Assembly (NCBI RefSeq): GCF_007981265.1
Contig: NZ_CP034363.1
Span: forward strand, 310,001 to 374,000
DNA: 64,000 bases
From: Pantoea sp. CCBC3-3-1
Lineage (GTDB): Bacteria; Pseudomonadota; Gammaproteobacteria; Enterobacterales; Enterobacteriaceae
Reading direction: 5' to 3'
Position numbers and translations under genes: made by a program. The notes beneath the pieces are model-generated. The model was given only the letters and a program-made list of their open reading frames with translations, had not been told where the DNA came from and searched no databases. Positions 1 through 8,214 of this stretch are shown piece after piece (the first letter of the stretch is position 1; each line of letters opens with the position of its first letter).

Positions 1-225
1 AGTGATGTGCATAAAAGCGGGCCCAAACAGGCTATCGTGCAGGCGATTATCAAATGCTGCTCCTCGCTGGAAATCTCGGTCATTGCCGAGGGCGTCGAGA
101 AGCCTGAAGAGTGGATGTGGCTTGAAGCGGCGGGGATCTGCAACTTTCAGGGCTTCCTGTTTGCCAGACCGAAGCTGGGCGGCATTCCTGCTGTTGCCTG
201 GCCCGAGAAAAACGACCTGTTTTGA
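1..225 (+). CDS. C-terminal end of an EAL-domain cyclic-di-GMP phosphodiesterase-like protein (partial, 5' end outside window)
   Basis: The frame is open from the first base and ends with TGA at 223-225, giving about 74 residues. They contain the late EAL-domain strand IAEGVE followed by the family's closing F-Q-G-F-L-F-A-R-P motif. The wording around it (W-W-L, then FQGFLF-RP and a closing W-P) resembles from memory the C-terminus of BluF/YcgF, an EAL protein that in E. coli binds a repressor instead of cleaving c-di-GMP. Only the C-terminus is visible, so the catalytic EAL motif and any sensor domain cannot be judged. It lies tail to tail with the next gene, 36 bp apart. Membership of the EAL family is secure; the BluF assignment is an inference. 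Confidence 0.8.
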   Translation, partial: SDVHKSGPKQAIVQAIIKCCSSLEISVIAEGVEKPEEWMWLEAAGICNFQGFLFARPKLGGIPAVAWPEKNDLF

Positions 226-261
226 GATGAAAATTGAGGCGGGTTATTCACCCGCCCGCGC

Positions 262-3200
262 TTATGAAGGGGCGACGTTTTTTTCAGGCGTGTTCTGGAG
301 AAAAAGCGGCTTCCTGACATTTTCAGCGGCACGCTTACCGGCAAGAAAAGCATGATCGGAATTATAATATTCCCACTCGCTGTAGCGTCCCGACAGATGA
401 ATATCCTGCGTCAGCAGCCACTGACGAATAAGCGCAACGTTGGTTTGACGCTGATGATCGTAAACCACATAGGCATAAGGCATATCAACCTGACTGGCCG
501 TGAGAATACTGTCGTCTGCCCGAATGATGCCAACCTTAATACACTCCTGCACGCAGCGAGCGATTAACGCCTCTCCCTCCAGCAGAAGTGGATAGTCAGC
601 GGAGTAGGTTATTTCACATGTCAGGCCAAAGCCGTTTTTGGGATTGTTAAACGGGCTGGCATTGCCTTGCAGAAAGATACGGTGGAAGAGCGTATCGCCA
701 GGATAATAAATCCAGTGCTTATCACTAATATTGGCACGGCCGATACCGAGATTCACGCAGCATACCGACACATGGCGTAAACCTTTTGCTGCGGCCTGCA
801 CATTGCGCGGTACGTCGTCTCCCATCAGCTTAATTAACTCGGGCAGTGGCATCGTATTAATTAGCTGTTCATAGCGATAGTGGCGGCCATCAGCAAGGAT
901 AGCGAGATGCTTTTGCGGCACAATTTTCGCGACCTGGGCATTTGTTTCCAGCCGACATTGCAGATGAGGTAAAAAACCGGACATTAAAGCCTGAAATCCC
1001 CCGCGTAAGGGATAACCGAACTGTGCATTTGGCCCAATGGGTTTCGCCAGTGGTTCAAGCGCACCCGCAATAATTTGTTCCAGATCCGGTAGCGGCACGC
1101 GCCCACCCAGCCAGGAGGTTTCCATTTCAGAGAGCGGGAGTTTCCAGAGTTTATTGTTATAAGGAAGTGCAAAGTGACGGGCGATTCCTTTGCCCCATGT
1201 ACGCAGAATAAAATGTTCAAAACTTTCCGATGTTTCTTTCTGCATTTCAGTAACGTGACAGGCGTCATCGGGCACCGATCCATCCGCACAGCAGTCACGA
1301 TGGCTGGTACGGCGAAGATCTTTCGTCAAAGCATGATTGAGCGGGACGGTTTGCGCTTCGGTTTCGCCATAGCGGGCTTCTATCGCGCCAAGAATACACT
1401 CTTTAATCACCTCTGCTGGCAGGCCGTACAGCGCAGACTGAAAAGGATAGCGAGTATAAATGCCTTCGTTATATATCCAGGCTTCGCGTTCCTGCCAGTG
1501 CAGGTTTTCTCCCAGCAGTTTTTGATACAGCGCCAACACATACGGGTCCTGAGAAAACATAATGTGGCCAGCGTAGTCGAAGGTGAATCCCTGGTTCTCC
1601 ACTGAGCGACACCAGCCGCCCGGCGTGGCATTTTTTTCCAGCACCACTGCGCCTTCGCCATAGTGATAGCCCGCGCTTAAGCCGGTCGGTCCGGCACCAA
1701 CGATTAAACATTCTACCCGTTCGGCATTTTCTGTTTGCGTCACAGACCAGTCCGTCACGGGCGCGATCGGCGCTGGTGCAACGGCAATCACGTCAGAATT
1801 TCTTACCGCCGCCTGAGCCATGAGGTTATGCATCTGGTCTGCCGTATGTTCCCACGAGGTGGCTGCCACTCTGGCCTTCATCTGTTCGATCAGTTCCTCT
1901 TTGGCTGCTGTTGGCATGTTCAGCGCTGCCTCGCAGGCTTCTGCAAAGGCTGCTGGATCGCCAGCAATGCTGACCAAATGTGCATAATGTCTGACCACAT
2001 CGGCGACAGGCGTACTGACAACGGGCAAATGTGCCGCCATAAATTCCAGTACCTTAGTGGGACTGATATAGCGGGTAGAAGCGTTGAGGGCGAAGGGCAT
2101 CAGGCAGACGTCCCAGCCAGCTAAAAATTGCGGCAGGGCCTGGTAGGGCTGCTGCCCAAACCAGTGGATATTGCTGCGCTGCGGCAGTGAAGCAGGGTCA
2201 ATCTTAACTACCGGGCCAACCATCACGATTTGCCATTGGGGATGGCTGTCGGCAAGCGCGGCAATCAGTGGCAGATCCATGCGCTCATCAATAACGCCGT
2301 AATAGCCAAGCCGTGGCAGCGGAACAGACTCCTGCAACGGATGTCCATTTGTACGATCCAATGCCTGCTCAAAATGCACTGCATCAACGCTGCTGGGAAA
2401 ACAGTAAACGTGAGGATGACGACTTTTTTTCGCCTCATAGAGGCTGGTGCCGCCGGTAAAGACAATGTCTGCGCGGCTCATCAGTGCTGATTCACGTTGC
2501 TGAAGCTGGCGCGGTGCCTGGTCAAAGGCCGATAACTCATCCATACAGTCATAAATGACGACAAGGGGGTTAAACCCTGTCAGCAGAGGCAATGCCATCG
2601 GCGTATAAAACCAGATTAGCGGCCGTTGGTGCTCATCAATCAGCGTCGATAATAACAGCTGAAGTGGGGCAATCTGGCTGTCATGGAAACCTGGCGCCTC
2701 AATATCGGTGTAAGGCTGGATGACGGTAATATTGGGGGCAGGAGAATGCTTGTGCATCCCTGGGGAACCGGCCTGATAAAGGGGCTCTTCAACAAAGAAA
2801 ATTTGATAATACTGTGCGAGAAGCGTCATCAGATGCTGTGGCCGCTGAAAAACAAAAGCCCAGCGTAAATGGCTGAAAACAATAAGAACGGGTAATCTGG
2901 TAGGGGTCATTTTAGCCTCCGTGCCCGAGGGCATAACGGATTGAAAGTGGCGCAGTTTGCGTTGCGCCAGGAGCAGTGCATGGTCATAAGGCTGTTGTAA
3001 TTGACGTGCGTAAGGATAAAGACCGTGACGATCAAGGTCCCAAAGGCCGCTGTGCGTCCAGAAGGTTGTTTCTTCCCACAGTGGCCGATCGATAACGGGA
3101 TAGAGACAAATCCCCGTTACCTCAATGCCTGCAAGCTGAGCCTGGGCTATTTCCGCTGTAATCTGGGCAATCCAGGCACCGCGTCCACTGCCTACGTGGC

Positions 3201-4074
3201 TGGTTTCTGCCAGCAGGAGCGGACGCTGATAGCGCTCATTCAGCGTCATCAGCATGGCATGCAGGGGCTTGCGCCGTGCATCCCCTAAGTGCCAGTAAAG
3301 GCGCCGGTTGGAAAAGGCTTCCCACTGGTTATCGTGGTAATAATTAACGCCGAGTAGATCAAGGTAGTGCGGCGCGCCGCCAAGCTCTGGCTCGCACTTG
3401 CCGGCAAGCATGTCCCAGGCTTGATACTGTGATTCAATTATTCCCCGGGCTGCTTCATGGCAGGCATCGTTCTCTTCATCGGCCACGACGTGGATAAGGG
3501 GATCGCAGTGCAGAAAGCGCGCCCGTGGATCCGCAAGTCGTATCGCATCGCAGCCTGCCAGCGTCGCCTTTACCAACAGACGCTTGGCAGCAACAGCACG
3601 CTCGTTTTCCGGGCCGCCAGCACAAGCGAAAAGGCCTACCGAGATGCCCCAACTGAGAAAAGAGATCTCATTCATAGGTGAATAAACAGGGGCTTCGTCA
3701 TACAGCGGTGTCAGAAAGCGTGCCAGCGCACCACAAAAGCTCGCGAAGGCAGGGATAAAATCCTCTGAAAATAGTGAAATAAACTCGGGCCAGCCGTAAT
3801 GACATATTGTCCAGGTAATTTGAATATCACACTCTTTCGCCGCCTGCATGCGCAGCGCGACGGAAGAAAAATCATAACCCCCGGCTGTTTCGGCCAGCCG
3901 CCAGCCGACGCTTTCACGTACCGTATGAATATTAAAACGTTTTAGCAAAGCATAATCTTTGCGGACCTGGCTTAAGTGATCGTTAATATCATTCATCGAC
4001 AGGCGAATTCCCTGAGGATTGATATGATCGGCGCCTTCATAGCCAGCCTGCCAAAAGCTGCGAAATGGTGTCAT
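262..4074 (-). CDS. Three-domain fusion: GH1-like glycoside hydrolase + glycosyltransferase + UDP-galactopyranose-mutase-like FAD protein
   Basis: A protein of 1270 residues from the ATG at 4074, chosen because CAGGGA lies 6 nt upstream; an in-frame start at 4194 lacks a good ribosome site. Residues 1-385 resemble clan-A glycosidases: N135-E136 in YSPMNE would be the acid/base and E290 in LLLAETS the nucleophile. Residues about 389-780 start with HLRWAFVFQRPQHL, the signature of a glycosyltransferase family often joined to UDP-galactopyranose mutase. From residue 793 a Rossmann GAGPTG and a PGGWCRS segment open an FAD amine-oxidase/UGM-like domain that runs to the end. No signal peptide or membrane segment is seen, so it is probably cytoplasmic. 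It stands alone with a 500-bp AT-rich upstream region. A role in making or trimming a surface glycan is inferred; substrates are unknown. Confidence 0.85.
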   Translation of the reverse strand: MTPFRSFWQAGYEGADHINPQGIRLSMNDINDHLSQVRKDYALLKRFNIHTVRESVGWRLAETAGGYDFSSVALRMQAAKECDIQITWTICHYGWPEFISLFSEDFIPAFASFCGALARFLTPLYDEAPVYSPMNEISFLSWGISVGLFACAGGPENERAVAAKRLLVKATLAGCDAIRLADPRARFLHCDPLIHVVADEENDACHEAARGIIESQYQAWDMLAGKCEPELGGAPHYLDLLGVNYYHDNQWEAFSNRRLYWHLGDARRKPLHAMLMTLNERYQRPLLLAETSHVGSGRGAWIAQITAEIAQAQLAGIEVTGICLYPVIDRPLWEETTFWTHSGLWDLDRHGLYPYARQLQQPYDHALLLAQRKLRHFQSVMPSGTEAKMTPTRLPVLIVFSHLRWAFVFQRPQHLMTLLAQYYQIFFVEEPLYQAGSPGMHKHSPAPNITVIQPYTDIEAPGFHDSQIAPLQLLLSTLIDEHQRPLIWFYTPMALPLLTGFNPLVVIYDCMDELSAFDQAPRQLQQRESALMSRADIVFTGGTSLYEAKKSRHPHVYCFPSSVDAVHFEQALDRTNGHPLQESVPLPRLGYYGVIDERMDLPLIAALADSHPQWQIVMVGPVVKIDPASLPQRSNIHWFGQQPYQALPQFLAGWDVCLMPFALNASTRYISPTKVLEFMAAHLPVVSTPVADVVRHYAHLVSIAGDPAAFAEACEAALNMPTAAKEELIEQMKARVAATSWEHTADQMHNLMAQAAVRNSDVIAVAPAPIAPVTDWSVTQTENAERVECLIVGAGPTGLSAGYHYGEGAVVLEKNATPGGWCRSVENQGFTFDYAGHIMFSQDPYVLALYQKLLGENLHWQEREAWIYNEGIYTRYPFQSALYGLPAEVIKECILGAIEARYGETEAQTVPLNHALTKDLRRTSHRDCCADGSVPDDACHVTEMQKETSESFEHFILRTWGKGIARHFALPYNNKLWKLPLSEMETSWLGGRVPLPDLEQIIAGALEPLAKPIGPNAQFGYPLRGGFQALMSGFLPHLQCRLETNAQVAKIVPQKHLAILADGRHYRYEQLINTMPLPELIKLMGDDVPRNVQAAAKGLRHVSVCCVNLGIGRANISDKHWIYYPGDTLFHRIFLQGNASPFNNPKNGFGLTCEITYSADYPLLLEGEALIARCVQECIKVGIIRADDSILTASQVDMPYAYVVYDHQRQTNVALIRQWLLTQDIHLSGRYSEWEYYNSDHAFLAGKRAAENVRKPLFLQNTPEKNVAPS

Positions 4075-4574
4075 TAAAATCCCTGCGTGATATGAAGAGG
4101 AAATTCTTCCTGCCAATAGAAGATCTACAGCATAATCAAACGCTAAAGAAAATATACGCAGACAGATAAGGCGCAGTGCGAAACCTGTGTGCATAACAAA
4201 AATGGTCGTTGCTGAACTTGTACGTCACAGAAATTAATTACTGTGGTATGAAAGGGGAGGACCGAATGAGTAATAAAACTATGAATAACAATGGTTAACT
4301 AAACGAGCTGTAATAATTAAAATTATGAAAATGTCTGTATACGCAGTATAGATTGACTATAAAGTATAACAAGGTATTTGAAGCTATAAATGTTTGTTTT
4401 GAAATATGCTAAAAACAAATAATCGCATTATTTATTTCCGTATTATGAGATAACAAGCTGAATGTTATAATTAAAATATTTGATTATGCTTATCTGACTT
4501 GATTAATAGCTGGTACGGATTTTTATTTTTCCAGTAAAACTTCTGGCTAAATTATTGCAAAAAAGGAACAGGAT
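4075..4574. other. AT-rich divergent intergenic region (promoters for the fusion gene and the dehalogenase-like gene)
   Basis: About 500 bp without a supported gene, clearly richer in A and T than both flanking genes, especially 4200-4500. Both neighbours are transcribed away from it, so it must carry two promoters. I could not pick out convincing -35/-10 pairs or an operator among the many A/T-rich hexamers. Confidence 0.5.
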
Positions 4575-5498
4575 ATGAATGTAAACAAGGCTGATTCGAC
4601 AGACGTCGGTCATTCTCCTTTTATCAGCGATTGTGTACTGAAGAATGTTTCTCTGCCAAATGGCATGATGCTCCGGGTTGCTATTACCGGGCAGGGCGAA
4701 CCCCTGGTGTTGCTGCACGGTCATCCACAAAATCATCTTAGCTGGCGAAAAATCGCCCCTGCTCTGAGTAAGCACTTTACGGTGATCATGCCGGATCTGC
4801 GGGGCTACGGCGACAGTGGCAAACCGCCAGGCGGCAAGGATCATCGAAACTATTCTAAAAAAATGATGGCGGAAGATGTGGTATTGCTGATGGATGCGCT
4901 GGGTTATAACCGGTTTGCTTTTGTCGGACACGATCGTGGTGGAAGAGTCGGGCATCGGCTGGCGCTCGACTATCCGCAGCGCGTCAGCCGCGCGGTTTTT
5001 ATTGATATTGCGCCTACCGCTACGATGTATGCGTTGACAGATAAAGCATTCGCCACCCGCTATTTCTGGTGGTTTTTCCTGATCCAACCTGCGCCATTGC
5101 CGGAAAGGATGATCGGTAACGATCCGGCTTTTTTCCTGCAAAAACATATTGAAGGCCAGCTCAAAACGCCTGACGCGACGGAACCGGAAATTTTTGCGGA
5201 CTATCTGCGGTGCTATCAGGATCCTGCAATGATCCATGCCGCTTGTGAAGATTATCGCGCTGCCGCGACGGTTGATTTACAGGATGACGCTGAAGACAGC
5301 ACGAAACGGATTGGTTGCCCGTTGCTGCTGCTGTGGGGCGAAAAAGGCACCGTAGGGCAACTGTATGATGTTATTGCAACGTGGAAGGAAAAAGCGCTTA
5401 ACGTGAGTGGTGAAGCCTTGCCCTGCGGGCATTCACCGCAGGAAGAGGTGCCGGAAAAAACGCTGGCGGCGCTGCTGCCGTTTTTAACCTCCCTTTAA
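4575..5498 (+). CDS. Alpha/beta hydrolase of the haloacetate (fluoroacetate) dehalogenase family
   Basis: 307 residues; ATG follows AGGAACAGG. The order of motifs is that of haloacetate dehalogenases: oxyanion HGHPQNH (residues 48-54), nucleophile elbow GHDRGGRVGH with Asp120 plus Arg121 and Arg124 (carboxylate binding), FIDIAPT with Asp144, YFWWFFLIQPAPLPE in the cap, Tyr227, and catalytic His286 in CGHSPQEE. Asp instead of Ser at the elbow supports ester-forming dehalogenation or epoxide-type hydrolysis. The cap reads W165-W166 where the studied fluoroacetate enzyme has His-Trp as part of its halide pocket, so true defluorination is doubtful. Likely cytoplasmic and monocistronic. Natural substrate unknown; another small 2-halo acid or an ester is possible. 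Confidence 0.85.
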   Translation: MNVNKADSTDVGHSPFISDCVLKNVSLPNGMMLRVAITGQGEPLVLLHGHPQNHLSWRKIAPALSKHFTVIMPDLRGYGDSGKPPGGKDHRNYSKKMMAEDVVLLMDALGYNRFAFVGHDRGGRVGHRLALDYPQRVSRAVFIDIAPTATMYALTDKAFATRYFWWFFLIQPAPLPERMIGNDPAFFLQKHIEGQLKTPDATEPEIFADYLRCYQDPAMIHAACEDYRAAATVDLQDDAEDSTKRIGCPLLLLWGEKGTVGQLYDVIATWKEKALNVSGEALPCGHSPQEEVPEKTLAALLPFLTSL

Positions 5499-5719
5499 AG
5501 TAACTTCAGATTGGGTGCGGGCGGCCCGGAGGAAAGGACTCCGCCCACTATCTGAGCGCTTTGTTCTTTTTCCTGGTATCCGTATTTAGTCAGTAAAAAA
5601 TCTAAAGCCCCTCCTTCCTCTGCCGATACAAAGCCTTTAAAGCGCCGCTGTTTTCAATGGCTGTTCCCCATCTTATTCAGCCAGTTCAGTGGTAAACGAC
5701 AAAGGAAAAAGGAAATGTC

Positions 5720-6331
5720 ATGTCCAGGATACAAGCTTTATTAATCACCGCAGCATTGGGCGCCTCGGTCGGGATAGCGAATGCTGCCACCGTTACCGAT
5801 AGTCTGCTGCAATGTAATCCCGCATTTTTTCATACTCTTTATCAGCACCGTGCCGTTTTGAAAAAGGTCGTTCAGGTAGAAAGTGACGGCAAACGCATTG
5901 CCTGGGTGCCGGTAACAGATAAAGAAGCGCGGGTGAGGACTTTTACGCATTCCGTACCCGACGGCAAGCTACATCTGTCTGGCTATTACGAGCAGTCAGA
6001 GGATCTTGGCGAGCTGGGTAAATATTATTACTGGGGGTTTGTCATTGATGAAGCACCAGAAAAAGTTATGGCTGCCTTTCCGCATATTCAGTGGTTAAAA
6101 GGCGATGCGCTCTGGACGGCGAATCCGCAGATTAAGCTTGATATTCATCGTGCCTGGCAGCCAAATCCCTCTGCAACGGATGGGATTGCCCCAGCGAAAG
6201 GCAGCGTGGAAAAACTGGTTATGTTAAATGAAAAAGAGGGGAAATCCTGGCTCAGCTGTTCCATTCAGGGCAGCGTTGAACGGCCACTTTTGCTGCAAGA
6301 GCGCCCGGATATTGCGGCGGGGAATAACTGA
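5720..6331 (+). CDS. Exported protein of unknown function
   Basis: 203 residues beginning with a signal peptide (basic MSRIQ, hydrophobic LLITAALGASVGIA, cleavage likely after ANA near residue 22). ATG 5720 follows an AAAGGAAAAAGGAA purine run. The mature part has two Cys (CNPAF near the start and LSCSIQG near the end) that could form a disulphide, many aromatic residues and no catalytic motif I recognise. Its stop overlaps the start of the next gene, a lipoprotein, by one base, so the two are translationally coupled and probably act together in the envelope. A 220-bp gap precedes it. Function not recognised. Confidence 0.75.
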   Translation: MSRIQALLITAALGASVGIANAATVTDSLLQCNPAFFHTLYQHRAVLKKVVQVESDGKRIAWVPVTDKEARVRTFTHSVPDGKLHLSGYYEQSEDLGELGKYYYWGFVIDEAPEKVMAAFPHIQWLKGDALWTANPQIKLDIHRAWQPNPSATDGIAPAKGSVEKLVMLNEKEGKSWLSCSIQGSVERPLLLQERPDIAAGNN

Positions 6332-6828
6332 TGAGGCCTTTATTAATTGTTGCCGCGCTTATCATTTTAACTGGCTGCGCACGGCATATTCAGCCTGATC
6401 CTGCCGCTAAAGTGGTAAAGCCTGCCGGGATGGTTCAGATATTTGATGACAAGGACGCTACCGCGTATTTCTCTTTTAACAGCCTGGCTCTCTATAACCA
6501 TAATCCTCATCTCCGTCAGCTGTATATGATCACCAATTACAAGCAGCCAGGCGTAATTTCACAGAAGAAAAAGCTGGCTATTAACAGTTCCCGGCGGATT
6601 GTGGCGTTAAATTGCGACAGACTGGAGAGTGCTATTTTTGATGTCGTGCTTTTCTCGCAACCTTTTGCTGAAGGAAAAGTCATTGCCCGACGCGATACTA
6701 TCGGTCAGTGGCATGCAATACCTGATAATTCCCTTAGCGGCCTGACTCGCCGTGCGGCTTGCAAAATCGATCCTGAGAAAATCAGGGATATCTCATTAAA
6801 AGAGACGCGAACGCCTTCTTTTGATTAA
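6331..6828 (+). CDS. Predicted outer- or inner-membrane lipoprotein of unknown function
   Basis: 165 residues with a clear lipobox: short hydrophobic stretch LLIVAALIILTGC, Cys15 as the acylated residue. Residues after the Cys are A-R-H, with no Asp at +2, so sorting to the outer membrane is expected by the Lol rule. The mature part contains SLALYNHNPHLRQLYMITNY and a later Cys pair (LNCDRL, AACKID). Starts inside the stop of the preceding exported protein (TGATG), a two-gene operon. It resembles no named family I can recall; an uncharacterised envelope protein pair is the honest description. Confidence 0.75.
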   Translation: MRPLLIVAALIILTGCARHIQPDPAAKVVKPAGMVQIFDDKDATAYFSFNSLALYNHNPHLRQLYMITNYKQPGVISQKKKLAINSSRRIVALNCDRLESAIFDVVLFSQPFAEGKVIARRDTIGQWHAIPDNSLSGLTRRAACKIDPEKIRDISLKETRTPSFD

Positions 6829-6870
6829 GTTAATCAGGGCGGGGCGGCGCAGCGCTTTCCCGCCGTTACG

Positions 6871-7632
6871 TCAGTTCAGCCTGATCCCTGCATCAACGAC
6901 AAACTGTGCGCCGGTACAGCCTCGCGCATCGTTTGAAGCAACGAACAGCGCCATTGCGGCAACGTCACGGCCCAGTAATTCAATATCCAATGGCTGCATG
7001 GCGCGTATGTCTGCCTTCGCTTCGGGCGTACGCCAGAGCGCTTGCTGTCGCGGTGTCGAAATCGCGCCCGGCACAATACAGTTTACCCGAATACCCAGCG
7101 GGCCCAGCTCGCGGGCCATCGTCTGGTTCAAACCTACAATCGCGGCTTTGGCCGTTGTGTAACCCACCATACCGGGGCGGCCTTTCATAAAAGAGGTGGA
7201 ACTGGTGAGAAGGATGCAGCCAGAACCGTGCTCACGCATCAGGGCCGCCGCCGTCTGGCTGGCAAAAAACTGATGATCGAGATTGACCGCCAGCCGATCG
7301 CGCCAGTACGCCGGTTCAATCGAGAAAAAATCGTGGCGATCGTCGTTAGCCGCATTGTTAATTAACACATCCAGACGGCCTTCTTTAGCCGCGATTTCTT
7401 TAATCGTCAGGCGGAGCGCCTCGGCATCGCGTAAATCACAGCAGTGAAAGTTTGCGCCGTGCTGCTGCGCCAGCGCCTCACCGGTTTCGCGAGCGATATC
7501 CAGAAAATGAACGTGGCTTTGCTGTTCGCTAAAAGCCGCAACCAGATCGGCGCCAATCCCGCTTGCGCCGCCGGTAATCACCACGATCTTGTGCCGCAGA
7601 CTGGCATAGCGGGTGTAGCGTTGTTCCGTCAT
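6871..7632 (-). CDS. Short-chain dehydrogenase/reductase (SDR)
   Basis: 253 residues from ATG 7632, preceded by CCGGAGAG at a proper distance; the longer in-frame start at 7743 has no ribosome site and would run into the neighbouring RNA terminator. Classical SDR features are present: dinucleotide loop TGGASGIG near residues 17-24, NNAAND, catalytic Ser in LLTSSTS, and YTTAK (YxxxK), followed by ARELGPLGIRVNCIVPGAI. The C-terminus has the common CTGAQFVVDAGI ending. Such enzymes reduce or oxidise sugars, steroids or acyl alcohols with NAD(P); the substrate cannot be told. Monocistronic, convergent with the lipoprotein gene. Confidence 0.88.
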   Translation of the reverse strand: MTEQRYTRYASLRHKIVVITGGASGIGADLVAAFSEQQSHVHFLDIARETGEALAQQHGANFHCCDLRDAEALRLTIKEIAAKEGRLDVLINNAANDDRHDFFSIEPAYWRDRLAVNLDHQFFASQTAAALMREHGSGCILLTSSTSFMKGRPGMVGYTTAKAAIVGLNQTMARELGPLGIRVNCIVPGAISTPRQQALWRTPEAKADIRAMQPLDIELLGRDVAAMALFVASNDARGCTGAQFVVDAGIRLN

Positions 7633-7772
7633 GATGTTTTCTCTCCGGATTGAGGCCTGGAAGAAGTTTATCGCATGTTGGCAAAACGGTGTGGTAACGA
7701 AGGGGCTGCTGTTAGGGCAATGCGATTTAAGACGGTCGGACAAAGGTTTTTTGTGGGAAATGATGATGACAA

Positions 7773-7874
7773 AAACAAAAAAACCGTCAGTGATGACGGT
7801 TTTTTCGCGCCGGGAAGGTTAAGCGGCCTTTCCGGCAGGGCTGTGTTACCAACGTAACGCAAGCACACCCAAGT
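7773..7874 (-). ncRNA. Candidate antisense antitoxin RNA (about 100 nt) of a type I toxin-antitoxin locus
   Basis: On the minus strand a perfect -35 TTGACA (7904-7909) lies 17 bp from a weak -10 (CAATAT at 7881-7886), giving a start near 7874. The transcript would end at the hairpin CCGTCA-TCAC-TGACGG followed by seven T (7784-7799 then 7783-7777). No ORF of note fits inside. Its 5' end is complementary to the leader of the divergent 39-codon gene: 15 consecutive bases (7861-7875 against 8011-8025) within a 24-nt block that holds one extra G-U pair and one mismatch. This is the arrangement of known type I antitoxins such as IstR, OrzO and TimR, which block a far-upstream site in a toxin leader. 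Promoter, terminator and target are seen; function is inferred. Confidence 0.68.
7778..7806. terminator. Bidirectional intrinsic terminator ending the candidate antisense RNA
   Basis: Six-base stem CCGTCA/TGACGG with loop GTGA, flanked by A7 on the left and T6 on the right, so a T tract follows the stem on either strand. No protein gene ends here; the minus-strand use only makes sense for a short RNA started near 7874. Confidence 0.8.
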
Positions 7875-7879
7875 GTTTG
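7856..7879 (+). repeat. Direct repeat copy 1 (template of the antisense RNA seed)
   Basis: Aligned without gaps to 8006-8029: 22 of 24 bases agree, including AAGCACACCCAAGTG. The differences are C/T at 7860 (a G-U pair in an RNA duplex) and T/C at 7876. Each copy can fold as AAGCAC-ACCCAA-GTG[C/T]TT, and the copy 1 change keeps pairing through G-U. Confidence 0.85.
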
Positions 7880-7880
7880 T

Positions 7881-7909
7881 ATATTGGAGTGCACTCTGGA
7901 AAGTGTCAA
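7881..7909 (-). promoter_or_regulatory. Promoter of the candidate antisense RNA, with a palindrome in the spacer
   Basis: Exact -35 TTGACA and 17-bp spacing to CAATAT; TATACA lies slightly further on. The spacer contains the 10-bp palindrome GAGTGCACTC (7887-7896), possibly an operator. Weakness of the -10 is the main doubt. Confidence 0.5.
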
Positions 7910-8005
7910 GTGTATTTTGCTGGTTTAGTGTACAATCCCAACGGGCCTTTTCGCCGCCTTAAGCAAGCGGGCACCGGACCTGGAAAAGGAATTCCAACGG
8001 CCGTA

Positions 8006-8029
8006 AACGTAAGCACACCCAAGTGCTTG
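8006..8029 (+). repeat. Direct repeat copy 2 (antisense target in the toxin leader)
   Basis: Second copy, in the leader about 60 nt upstream of the peptide start codon. Folds as a perfect six-base stem with ACCCAA loop (8011-8028), exposing a C-rich loop suited to kissing by the antisense RNA. Confidence 0.85.
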
Positions 8030-8065
8030 CATTCATCTTGGTATCTCCGGTGGTGGCATGGTGAA

Positions 8066-8085
8066 GCGGTCTGAACAAGGACCGC
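8066..8085 (+). promoter_or_regulatory. Hairpin sequestering the ribosome binding site of the 39-codon gene
   Basis: GCGGTC (8066-8071) and GACCGC (8080-8085) pair perfectly around an 8-nt loop. The Shine-Dalgarno AAGGA (8077-8081) lies partly in the loop and partly in the 3' arm. Type I toxin mRNAs such as tisB are known to hide their ribosome site and rely on an upstream standby region; the same logic fits here. Confidence 0.65.
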
Positions 8086-8088
8086 GCA

Positions 8089-8208
8089 ATGAAACGGTAC
8101 ATTTGTATTGTGCTCGTTGTATCTGGTGTGTGGCTGTCCACCGGGAATGGAGGCTGGCATATATCTGGCAATTCCATCACGGTGACAATCAACACAGCAG
8201 GCAAGTAG
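8089..8208 (+). CDS. Small hydrophobic peptide, candidate type I toxin (39 aa)
   Basis: ATG at 8089 has AAGGA 7 nt upstream and the ORF ends at TAG 8206-8208, six bases before a terminator. The peptide has a basic start (M-K-R-Y), one hydrophobic segment ICIVLVVSGVWLS (residues 5-17) like a membrane anchor or signal sequence, then a polar, strand-like tail with ISGNSITVTIN. It is too short for usual gene callers. The long structured leader, hidden ribosome site, antisense repeat and own terminator mark it as a gene. From memory the size and plan resemble TimP of Salmonella, a 38-residue inner-membrane toxin controlled by TimR, but no alignment was made. A leader peptide or non-toxic small membrane protein is the alternative. 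Confidence 0.65.
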   Translation: MKRYICIVLVVSGVWLSTGNGGWHISGNSITVTINTAGK

Positions 8209-8214
8209 CCCGGT

